Shown here piece after piece: positions 16,765 to 23,524 of a DNA stretch of 23,524 nt. Source of the stretch: Candidatus Arcanibacter lacustris. GTDB taxonomy: Bacteria > Pseudomonadota > Alphaproteobacteria > Rickettsiales > Arcanibacteraceae. Location: positions 1 through 23,524 of the forward strand of contig JYHA01000035.1 of assembly GCA_000970895.1 (NCBI GenBank). The letters are read 5' to 3'. Made by a program: the position numbers and the translations under genes. The number at the start of each line of letters is the position of its first letter. Position 1 is the first letter of the stretch. The notes under the pieces were generated by a model. That model did not search any database, was not told the origin of the DNA, and saw nothing but the letters and a program-made list of their open reading frames with translations.

Positions 16765-17868
16765 CTATCCTTTACTACTAATTTGGCAAGAGTGGCCATA
16801 ATAAACTCATCTATTTTACCATCTAAAACACCTGTAGTATCGCTTGTTTCATAATCAGAACGCATATCTTTTACCATTTGATAAGGTTGTAATACATAAG
16901 ATCTAATCTGATGACCCCAACCATTATCGGTCTTACTTGCGTTTGCAGCATCAATCTCTGCTTGTCTTTGGGACAATTGCATTTCATATAATCTTGATCT
17001 AAGCATGGAAAAGGCTTCTGCTTTATTTTTATGCTGAGATCTATCATTTTGAGAAGCTACTACAATACCAGTTGGTAAATGCGTAATACGAACTGCAGAA
17101 TCTGTTTTATTAACATGCTGCCCCCCTGCCCCACTTGCTCTATAAGTATCTATTCTTAAATCTTTATCATTAATTTCGATTTCAATAGTATCATCTACTT
17201 GTGGGTACACCCAGACACTAGCAAAGCTAGTTTGCCTTTTACCAGCCGCATTAAAAGGAGACATGCGCACTAACCTATGTACTCCTGATTCAGTCTTAAG
17301 CCATCCATAAGAATTAATACCAGACATTCTAATTGTTGCAGATTTAATCCCAGCTTCCTCTCCGTCTAATTCATTGACGATTTCAGTTTTGAATTTATGA
17401 CGCTCTGCAAATCGCAAGTACATTCTAAATAACATCAAAGCCCAATCATGGCTCTCAGTTCCACCAGCTCCTGCATGAATCTCTAAGAAACAGTCATTAC
17501 TATCTGCTTCTCCAGAAAATAAACATTCAATTTCCAAAGTCTTAATGTGAGATGCAAGTCCTGCTAGTTCTTTTTCTGCCTCTATCAGCATCTGATCTTC
17601 TGATTCATTCTCAGCAATTTCAATCAACTCTACTATATCAGTAAATGATAGTTCTAATTTTTCATAGGAAGAGATTTTATTTTCTAAAATGGATTTTTGA
17701 CGCAAAACATCTTTTGCCTCATTTGGATTATTCCAAAGATCAGGATCTTGAGCCTTAATTTCTAACTGTTCTAGGTTTTTGAGACTATTATCATAGTCAA
17801 AGACTCCCCCTAAGAAGTATTAATGACTTTCTTGTCGCATCTATTTGTTGAGTGGTTTCTATTTTCAT
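16761..17868 (-). CDS. prfB: Peptide chain release factor 2, with programmed +1 frameshift
   Basis: RF2 ends translation at UAA and UGA. The ATG at 17868 opens a 23-codon leader ending in CTT and an in-frame TGA (17797-17799). A +1 shift at CTT-TGA-C resumes as Asp-Tyr-Asp and gives a 368-residue protein, the normal length. In full numbering the stop-codon reading tripeptide SPF is at 203-205 and the catalytic GGQ at 248-250. The shift site has the classic AGG-GGG Shine-Dalgarno-like stimulator, so the gene is autoregulated: low RF2 favours the shift. Annotation from the downstream frame alone would miss the first 54 residues. It heads the run ending in miaA. Confidence 0.98.
17796..17811 (-). 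promoter_or_regulatory. RF2 programmed +1 frameshift site
   Basis: Read on the minus strand, AGGGGG (17806-17811) is followed three bases later by CTT TGA C (17796-17802). This is the standard prfB arrangement: the internal Shine-Dalgarno-like stretch, a slippery CUU codon and a UGA stop followed by C. Only the middle codon (AGT where E. coli has TAT) differs from the textbook site. The reading frames on both sides match RF2, so the call is firm. Confidence 0.96.
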
Positions 17869-18003
17869 AATGAGCTGCAGATTAACAAAAATAATGGTTA
17901 AATTCAATCAATCTTTGTGATTTTTAAATTATTTCTAAAAAATTGCAAAAAAACAGTAGAAATCTATTGCAGTATTTGTTATATATCAATTTACAACTTC
18001 TAT

Positions 18004-18078
18004 TCCTCGGTAGCTCAGTGGTAGAGCAAGCGGCTGTTAACCGCTTGGTCGATGGTTCGAATCCGTCCCGGGGAGCCA
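18004..18078 (+). tRNA. tRNA-Asn (anticodon GTT)
   Basis: A full cloverleaf can be drawn. The acceptor stem pairs 18004-18010 with 18068-18074 (one G-T pair). The D arm holds AGCTCAGTGGTAGAGC. The anticodon stem AGCGG/CCGCT surrounds GTT at 18036-18038, and the T arm has GGTTCGAATCC. The discriminator is G, and CCA is encoded at 18076-18078. It is divergent from prfB, and a lipoprotein gene follows after 40 bp. Confidence 0.98.
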
Positions 18079-18118
18079 CTTTTCAAAAAAATTTTCAATA
18101 TATTTAGTTGACAAAATT

Positions 18119-18865
18119 ATGCGCCTAAATCTACTAATGATCTTTTTATTATTTTGTGGCTGCACACATAATTTACCACCAGAACTTAAATTTGAGCCAA
18201 TACAATTAGTTCCTAAACCTGACTCTACAAAAGAAATACATAATATTAAAATAACTTACATATTGCCAAATAATTTAGAAAATCCAGAAAATTCTATCAA
18301 TGGTATAAGATTTATAGAATATGATATTGATGCTAGAGGCAAAGGCACAAAAATCGAAAGATTATATTATGAAGCAAATCTCGAAAAACTCAAAATAGAA
18401 AGAAGAACTGATAATGGAGTCGCAGGCTCAGGCATAATTACACAGGTTAATATAAGCACAACCTCTACACCAGACAAAAAGATTGTTACATTCATTCCAA
18501 AAACTCAGAGAACTTACCAACAAGGGCTGGTATTGCCTTTTTTAGTGCCAGATTTTGACTTAGAAGACTATTTAACCTCTGGAATAATATTATTTAATTT
18601 CGAGATAAATTCTGATTATCCACCAGAGGCGGTATCTGCTAACTTACAAAGATTACTTGGTGATAAAATTAAAAAAACTTATATTATAGACAATAAAGAC
18701 GAGCGCTTTGAACTAAAAATTACTATTTATCCATATAGGCATAATCAGTCAAAACTGACCGTTAGAACCAAACTATTCAATAAAAAATCTAATAATGGGA
18801 CTATAGACCTGTCAGAAAAGATAACCAACTTAAAAAAACAATTAATGAGCATTGCTAATAATTAA
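18119..18865 (+). CDS. Putative lipoprotein of unknown function
   Basis: This 248-residue protein starts with a short basic end, a hydrophobic run (3-12) and Phe-Cys-Gly-Cys (12-15). The sequence fits a lipobox, with Cys15 as the lipidated residue, so it is probably anchored to a membrane facing the periplasm. The rest is polar and beta-rich, with no motif I recognise. A C-terminal stretch (about 205-230) of alternating hydrophobic residues suggests a beta-sheet domain. No Shine-Dalgarno sequence is seen before the ATG. It follows tRNA-Asn by 40 bp and may be read through from it. Its last four bases overlap the end of the HigA-like pseudogene on the other strand. Confidence 0.75.
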   Translation: MRLNLLMIFLLFCGCTHNLPPELKFEPIQLVPKPDSTKEIHNIKITYILPNNLENPENSINGIRFIEYDIDARGKGTKIERLYYEANLEKLKIERRTDNGVAGSGIITQVNISTTSTPDKKIVTFIPKTQRTYQQGLVLPFLVPDFDLEDYLTSGIILFNFEINSDYPPEAVSANLQRLLGDKIKKTYIIDNKDERFELKITIYPYRHNQSKLTVRTKLFNKKSNNGTIDLSEKITNLKKQLMSIANN

Positions 18866-19185
18866 TTGTCAATGTGGTTGGCATTAATATGAATCTGTGT
18901 GAATGGCTGGATTTCTGCCAAACTATGCTCGATAGCTTTCTTTGCCTCCAAACTATCGAAACTATTCTGCAATCTAAGAAAGCATCCTTCTAATAGGCTG
19001 AAGAACTTACACAATCGCAAATCTCTGTGTCTGCAGTTAATGCCTCTTGTACCATTAACGATAGCATGTATGCGATTACCAGGCACTCCTATTAAATCAG
19101 CCAATTGATTCTAACTCATCTTGATTTCTTCCAAAAATTCATGTTTTAGTATTTCTCCTGGATGCGAATTATGTAATTTATTCAA
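18862..19185 (-). pseudogene. HigA-like antitoxin remnant (XRE helix-turn-helix)
   Basis: Reading from a TTG at 19185 gives a HigA-like N terminus (HPGEILKHEF at residues 8-17) and then a TAG stop. The same frame continues into the helix-turn-helix: NQLADLIGVP, NRIHAIVNGTRGI. Just after that, the bases around 19023-19040 read Thr-Ala-Asp-Thr, as expected for HigA, only in a shifted frame. The gene frame returns at Asp-Leu-Arg-Leu. This fits one inserted base followed by two more that restore the frame. The remainder (LRLCKFF onward) is family-like. No HigB toxin gene is seen upstream, so this is an orphan, decayed antitoxin. It fills most of the 18866-19323 gap. Confidence 0.75.
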
Positions 19186-19323
19186 AGTTAATTTTCTTAT
19201 TTCCAACACGTCTCTAAGAAACAATCTTAAGAAGCCGTTACTTTTTTAGTTGATTTATTTACTATTTTTAGCTACGTTGTCTTAATTATTTAATATTAAA
19301 ATTAATCAGATATAGGAAAGTCA

Positions 19324-20578
19324 ATGAAAACAGAAACTTCAAAACAGTCAACAAAGAAAGAACGCTCACGAAAGGCTATAAAGCTCTTAGAGTTATTGCA
19401 TAATAAGATAGACTAGAAGAACAACTTAGATCCAGAGGACCTATTATTTATTGCAAGTACTGTATCTAGCGATTTGTATCATAGTGGCGGCATAACAAGT
19501 GATGAATCACAAAACAAACATACTAAGTTTCTAGCAGAATTGGCCAAATTTGCTATTGATAATGGTGCTGATGTTAATGTTAATAATGAAGGAGCAACTC
19601 CTTTAGATATGGCTCAAGACCCAAATCTTATAGCTCTTCTAAAGAGTCGTGGTGCTAAATGTAGCCATATAAATATCGAAGAGATAGTTCAAGGTGGCTT
19701 AGAATTAGCCCTTTTCAACCCATCTATTATAATAGAGCAGAAATATAAGCATTTGGATGCCACAAGGTCTGAAGAAGCCAAGATGCCTTATATTGTTCAC
19801 CATATATGGCTTACCTCAGAAGATAAGCCTCGTGAAATTAGAGAGCAAGACTTGAAGATTGCGTTTGATACCAAAGACACATTTGCTAAGGCTCCTGTTT
19901 CTTGGGAACATATTGTCTGGACAAATGATAAGAACCTCAGTGAAAAATCTAGAAGATCATGGTATTAAAGTTAGGTCGATTTATGACTATAAGGATGAGT
20001 TAAGTTCGTTTAAGATTATAGAAGAATTGGTTGCAAAGAGTAAATGGGGCATGGCTTCAGATACCTTGAGATACTCATTAGTCGAGAAATTTGGCGGAGT
20101 ATATGCTGATCTTAACTTTATATTTAACCGTGACATGACGGATGAAGTACATAAATATAATTTCTTTACCAAGACATATGGGGAGCATTATATAGATAAT
20201 TTCTTCTTTGGAGCCTCAGAACATCATCCTGTGGTGGCAAAAATGGTTGAGCTGGTAGAAAGGAATTTAGTGACTCCTCCTAATTATCTCAGCTCCATTA
20301 ATCAAGATTCAAGAACTCTTACTGATATGGGCACAGCTAACCCTACCTTCCTTGCTTACTACAAAGAGGCCAATAAGAATGGCAATATTGATGTTGTGTA
20401 TCCTATGACTAAGCAAGAAAATTATGAACAAAGAAATGTTGATCTCGCTCAAGATAAATGCCCTGAACAGCAAATTTATTGGGATTTCTTAAAATACATA
20501 CATGATCATGAAATTTTTGGAGCTGAAATATTCAATATAGGTCATGATTCTACAGATGGTCTAACTTGGTTAACTTAG
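19324..20578 (+). pseudogene. Ankyrin plus DXD-type glycosyltransferase effector, disrupted
   Basis: The ATG at 19324 opens a Lys/Ser-rich N terminus that meets an in-frame TAG at 19414-19416. The same frame then runs on through an ankyrin repeat (about 19550-19660, AIDNGADVNVNNEGATPLD) into the start of a sugar-transferase domain (YIVHHIWL, about 19787-19810; WEHIVWTND). A +1 shift near 19936-19943 moves the frame to SVKNLEDHG and on through ASDTLRY and GGVYADLNF (about 20054-20121). If one extra base is removed and the TAG read through, the product would be 417 residues. TcdA/TcdB-type and related DXD glycosyltransferases have GGxYxDxD; here the second Asp is Asn. Many such proteins modify host targets, which is inferred here. 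Confidence 0.8.
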
Positions 20579-20658
20579 GATAAGTTGCTTAATGTCAATA
20601 TGGCAGCATCAATATTAAGCTTATATTGCTGGAGCGCGCTCTTAGACACACCTCCAAC

Positions 20659-20703
20659 AGAGAGTTTATGAAATCATATTTTATTTTCATAAACTCTCTT
20701 TTC
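20659..20703. terminator. 15-bp-stem hairpin between convergent genes
   Basis: AGAGAGTTTATGAAA (20659-20673) pairs perfectly with 20685-20699 across an 11-nt loop and is followed on the plus strand by TTTT. It lies between the end of the glycosyltransferase pseudogene (20578) and the end of gltA (20731). It can serve either direction, though the T-run favours plus-strand transcripts. The rest of 20579-20730 holds nothing I recognise. Confidence 0.65.
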
Positions 20704-20730
20704 GAAGAAAAAATTGTCGCTTAAGAAGCC

Positions 20731-22032
20731 CTATCTTTTATCGATATTGATAAACCCTCTTTTTGCATGACCTGTATATAATTGACGAGGTCTACCAATT
20801 TTTTGCTCTGGATCTCCAAGCATTTCTTTCCATTGAGCCACCCAGCCCACAGTTCTTGCAATAGCAAACATAACTGTAAACATTTGTGGTGGGATGCCCA
20901 TCGCACGGTAGATAATACCCGAGTAGAAATCAACATTAGGATAGAGTTTTTTCGAAATGAAATATTCATCATGAAGTGCGATTCTTTCTAACTCCAATGC
21001 TATTTCTAGGATTGGATCATTTAGCATATTTAATTCTTTTAATACCTCATGGCATGATTTCTTTAATACCGCCGCTCTTGGATCGTAGTTTTTATAAACT
21101 CTATGACCAAAGCCCATCAATCTAAATGAATCATTTTTATCTTTAGCTTTTTCTATATATTTAGGAATATTTGCAACTGATCCTATTTCATTAAGCATAT
21201 TGATCACTGCTTCATTAGCCCCACCATGAGCAGGACCCCATAAAGATGCAATACCAGCACCAATACAAGCAAAAGGATTAGCACCAGATGACCCCGCCAG
21301 TCTCACTGTTGAAGTTGATGCATTTTGTTCATGATCTGCATGAAGAATGAAAATTCTGTCTATTGCTTTGGCTAAAATAGGATTTACCTGATATTCTTCG
21401 CTTGGTACTGCAAACATCATGTTTAAGAAATTACTAGAATAATCTAGTTTATTTTGTGGATAGACAAAAGGTTGACCTATTGAATATTTATAAGCCATAG
21501 CACCAAGAGTTGGAATTTTTGCAATCATTCTTAGCGCTGCAATTTCACGTTGTTTTTCATCATTAATATCTAAACTATCATGATAGAAAGCTGATAATGA
21601 AGCAACCGCACCAACCATAACTGCCATTGGGTGAGAACGTCTTTGGAAGCTTCTGAACATAAATTGTAATTGTTCATTGACCAAAGTGTGATGTTTGATT
21701 TCGCTGATGAATTTATCTTTGTCAGGTTGATTTGGCAATTCGCCATTTAATAATAAATAAGCAACTTCCATGAAGTCACTATGTTCTGCTAATTCTTCAA
21801 TAGGATAACCACGATGCATTAAAATCCCCGCATCTCCATCAATATAAGTTATTTTAGAAGAACAAGATGCTGTTGACATAAAACCCGGATCATAAGTAAA
21901 CATGCCTGTTTCTTTATATAGAGCACTAACATCAATTACTGATGGACCCATCACCCCGTCTCTTACGGGCAAAGATACTGATTTTTGCTGATTTATTTCA
22001 AGCTTTACATTTTTATCATTTTCTTTTGTCAT
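20731..22032 (-). CDS. gltA: Citrate synthase
   Basis: This enzyme condenses acetyl-CoA and oxaloacetate to citrate, opening the TCA cycle in the cytoplasm. The 433-residue type II protein has the catalytic triad in order: His269 in GPAHGG, His310 in GFGHRVYK and Asp368 in VDFYSG. HADHEQNAS is at 231-239 and RQLYTG near 416-421. It closely resembles Rickettsia gltA as I remember it, including the YDPGFMSTASC segment (47-57), which is the best hint to the family of this organism. The gene is single, ends with TAG and is divergent from crcB with about 150 bp between them. A plausible promoter lies 44 bp or more upstream. Confidence 0.98.
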   Translation of the reverse strand: MTKENDKNVKLEINQQKSVSLPVRDGVMGPSVIDVSALYKETGMFTYDPGFMSTASCSSKITYIDGDAGILMHRGYPIEELAEHSDFMEVAYLLLNGELPNQPDKDKFISEIKHHTLVNEQLQFMFRSFQRRSHPMAVMVGAVASLSAFYHDSLDINDEKQREIAALRMIAKIPTLGAMAYKYSIGQPFVYPQNKLDYSSNFLNMMFAVPSEEYQVNPILAKAIDRIFILHADHEQNASTSTVRLAGSSGANPFACIGAGIASLWGPAHGGANEAVINMLNEIGSVANIPKYIEKAKDKNDSFRLMGFGHRVYKNYDPRAAVLKKSCHEVLKELNMLNDPILEIALELERIALHDEYFISKKLYPNVDFYSGIIYRAMGIPPQMFTVMFAIARTVGWVAQWKEMLGDPEQKIGRPRQLYTGHAKRGFINIDKR

Positions 22033-22075
22033 GTCATTCCACCATCATTTAAAATTAATCTCTGTCGAGCTATAA

Positions 22076-22105
22076 ACTATAATTGTATGGTAAATAAATT
22101 AACAA
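22076..22105 (-). promoter_or_regulatory. Predicted sigma-70 promoter of gltA
   Basis: On the minus strand, TTGTTA (22100-22105) and TATAGT (22076-22081) are separated by 18 bp. They match the -35 consensus at 4 of 6 and the -10 consensus at 5 of 6. A GGTGG ribosome site lies before the ATG at 22032. In AT-rich DNA such matches arise by chance, so this is only a candidate. Confidence 0.4.
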
Positions 22106-22179
22106 ATCATTAATTATGAAGTAGAGCCCAGATAATCATCTTGTTGTAGATTGCAAATCAATATGATAGTCTTTTAAAC

Positions 22180-22578
22180 ATGACAATAGAATATTTATAT
22201 ATAGCAATAGGTAGTGCTTTAGGTGGAATGATGCGTTACTGGTGCATGATTAATGCAAGTAACTACTTTGGTAATAATTTTCCATATGGCACCTTGATTG
22301 TCAATATACTAGGTTCTTTTATTATAGGATGTCTTGCTGGTTTAATATTTGCAGGTAAGTGCTCAATATCAGACAATATGCAAAAATTCATGATGGTAGG
22401 AATCTGTGGTGGCTATACTACATTCTCATCATTCAGCCTAGATACACTTAAGCTATTGCAAAAGGCTGAATATTTGAAGGCCGCAAGTAATATTACAATG
22501 TCAGTTATACTATGTTTACTAGCATCATATATTGGCTATATTATAGTCAATATCATGACTTACAATAAACATCTATAA
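22180..22578 (+). CDS. crcB: Fluoride ion channel CrcB/FluC
   Basis: This 132-residue, four-helix inner-membrane protein forms dual-topology dimers that let fluoride leave the cell. The family marks are all seen: GGMMRYW (15-21), the Asn in GTLIVNILGSF (37-47, Asn42) and GGYTTFSSFS (77-86) with the two pore phenylalanines at 82 and 85. The length is usual. No strong Shine-Dalgarno sequence is seen, and I could not recognise a fluoride riboswitch in the 147 bp shared with gltA. It is convergent with the acidic protein gene, 4 bp apart. Confidence 0.95.
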   Translation: MTIEYLYIAIGSALGGMMRYWCMINASNYFGNNFPYGTLIVNILGSFIIGCLAGLIFAGKCSISDNMQKFMMVGICGGYTTFSSFSLDTLKLLQKAEYLKAASNITMSVILCLLASYIGYIIVNIMTYNKHL

Positions 22579-22582
22579 TTTA

Positions 22583-23113
22583 CTATATGGAATGATGACC
22601 AACAGCAAATGGGATGCAGCTAGCCCCCATAATTCTAGCAGAATAATCTTCGTCAGTAGCATTCTGCATGTTAATAGCGGCAAAACCTCTGTTATTTTCT
22701 AAATTTTCTAAATTTTCTACATTTAATCCACCAAAAATACCAATCAACTCATCTTCTTCTTCATCATAAAAACCATAATCTTCAGTATGATGGGCTTGTA
22801 AATTAGCGCCCGGCATTGGAATGAAATGATCTACTTCTGATGACTGGCTATCATTTTCAACCGTGGCTACAGAAGATTGTCTATCAGCATCCGAAATAGG
22901 CGTTGCACCAGAATCATCTATTAACTCTACGCTAGTATAACCATCAGGAGAGTTTCCTTCTTTTTTATCTTCAGAAGAGATATGTTTTTTAGTATAGTAC
23001 AATTCTTCTCTTTCTATATTTTCTTGATTTAAATCTCCATCACCAAAGTCTGCAAAACCTCTTTTTTTACCGAGATTATAGTTGTCTAGATTATGATTAT
23101 ATGTTGTTTTCAC
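22583..23113 (-). CDS. Acidic, low-complexity protein of unknown function
   Basis: I recognise no family for this 176-residue protein. It is rich in Asp, Glu, Ser and Asn, has no signal peptide or membrane segment, and is probably largely disordered. An acidic patch DEEEDE is at 117-122, a short tandem ENL-ENL-EN lies at 133-140, and RGFA occurs twice (18-21 and 142-145). The tail ends in a more hydrophobic SCIPFAVGHHSI (165-176). Start and stop are clear, but a ribosome site is weak. The composition is unlike its neighbours and would suit a lineage-specific or secreted protein. Function is not assigned. Confidence 0.72.
   Translation of the reverse strand: MKTTYNHNLDNYNLGKKRGFADFGDGDLNQENIEREELYYTKKHISSEDKKEGNSPDGYTSVELIDDSGATPISDADRQSSVATVENDSQSSEVDHFIPMPGANLQAHHTEDYGFYDEEEDELIGIFGGLNVENLENLENNRGFAAINMQNATDEDYSARIMGASCIPFAVGHHSI
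22694..22719. repeat. 9-bp tandem repeat inside the acidic protein gene
   Basis: The unit ATTTTCTAA occurs almost three times in a row and codes on the minus strand for the repeated Glu-Asn-Leu of the acidic protein. The unit is a multiple of three, so copy-number changes would keep the frame. Confidence 0.8.
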
Positions 23114-23292
23114 TTTTTTCCCCGTTATCTATAGTTGATAATGGGAAATTACCACAAAAAACCACAAATGTAAATATATTAATTACAATCTTTTTGCAAA
23201 ATCATTATTTTTAATTAACTATTTCGCCATCATGATTGGAACATAATTGTATTAACAAAAGGTTAATTCACAAAATAAATTAAACCGACAAT

Positions 23293-23523
23293 TTATCTAT
23301 TTATCTGATTGTTTTTATTAGATTTTGGCGTAGAGGAAGGAGAAACATGAGACAAATCTCTTAAATCAACACCAGGAGAAGAAGCCGACAAACCCAAATG
23401 CAAAGGTAAACTATCACCTATAATTTTATTTATTTTTTTCATAGATTGATCATGAGAATTTTTATATCCGGCCAATTCAAGCAGCGAAAGCAACAGTATG
23501 ATTTTGTCTAAATACCTCTGTGG
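23293..23523 (-). CDS. 3' end of an unknown gene (5' part outside window)
   Basis: On the minus strand the frame is open from the right edge to the stop at 23293, about 76 residues. It starts inside a Leu/Ile-rich stretch (DKIILLLSLLELAG) that may be a helix or membrane segment. It then runs through a Lys-rich part to a Ser/Pro/Asn-rich tail (SPSSTPKSNKN). No family is recognised. The same strand and odd composition as the acidic gene 180 bp downstream hint at a shared accessory region. The 23114-23292 gap between them is very AT-rich, and I see nothing in it. The gene could be spurious. Confidence 0.45.
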   Translation of the reverse strand, partial: PQRYLDKIILLLSLLELAGYKNSHDQSMKKINKIIGDSLPLHLGLSASSPGVDLRDLSHVSPSSTPKSNKNNQINR

Positions 23524-23524
23524 G

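Noticed and set aside
18108..18113. A perfect TTGACA just before the lipoprotein start, tempting as a -35 box.
   Set aside because: The matching -10 would lie inside the gene after the start codon and remove the signal peptide; TACTAA there is a poor match.
18899..19108. A plus-strand 69-residue frame.
   Set aside because: It is the antisense shadow of the HigA-like remnant.
18862..20578. Possible reassignment of TAG to an amino acid, since both broken genes carry in-frame TAG.
   Set aside because: Intact conserved genes here (the RNA methyltransferase, the M32 peptidase and gltA) end in TAG at the expected length, so TAG acts as a normal stop. The two accessory genes also have indels.
20721..20972. 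A minus-strand 83-residue frame at the end of gltA.
   Set aside because: It is an alternative frame inside gltA with no features of its own.
22033..22179. A fluoride riboswitch before crcB.
   Set aside because: I could not recognise the conserved pseudoknot pattern in this short gap; a covariance-model search would decide.
22694..22719. Short tandem repeat considered as a CRISPR-like array.
   Set aside because: Units are 9 bp with no spacers and lie in frame within a coding region.

Overview
The window is strongly AT-rich and looks like the chromosome of an intracellular alphaproteobacterium, most likely a member of the Rickettsiaceae. The citrate synthase, the tilS-ftsH gene pair, the ProP-like transporters, the ankyrin proteins and the decayed accessory genes all point that way. 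The family placement is my inference from the protein sequences; no search was run.

Layout. Positions 1-4993 (+) form a tight run of core genes: the 3' end of tilS, ftsH, glmM, dapB and a small exported protein with an FKBP-like C-terminal half. The last three genes overlap one another. A strong hairpin at 4998-5050 separates this run from minus-strand genes: an IHF/HU protein, an Fe-S RNA uracil methyltransferase, an M32 carboxypeptidase and a ProP-like transporter. A 149-bp inverted-repeat element that could fold as a cloverleaf (6839-6987) lies between the methyltransferase and the peptidase. Next come a vapBC toxin-antitoxin pair with a perfect 22-bp palindrome at its promoter, an ankyrin protein and a second ProP-like transporter.

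Positions 12937-17868 (-) are one compact, mostly overlapping run. In transcription order it is prfB (with a programmed +1 frameshift), a DUF1467 membrane protein, an ABC-F ATPase, an O-antigen-ligase-like membrane protein and miaA. It couples translation functions with a surface-polysaccharide gene. A tRNA-Asn gene and a lipoprotein gene follow on the + strand.

Positions 18862-20578 are a decaying accessory patch. It holds a HigA-like antitoxin pseudogene and an ankyrin plus DXD-type glycosyltransferase gene (a likely host-directed effector) broken by an amber codon and a +1 frameshift. A 15-bp-stem hairpin then precedes gltA (-). A fluoride channel gene (crcB/fluC), an acidic low-complexity protein of unknown function, and the 3' end of another unknown gene close the window.

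The best candidates for something undescribed are the cloverleaf-like repeat, the broken ankyrin-glycosyltransferase effector and the acidic protein near the right edge. No complete new defence or mobile system was seen.
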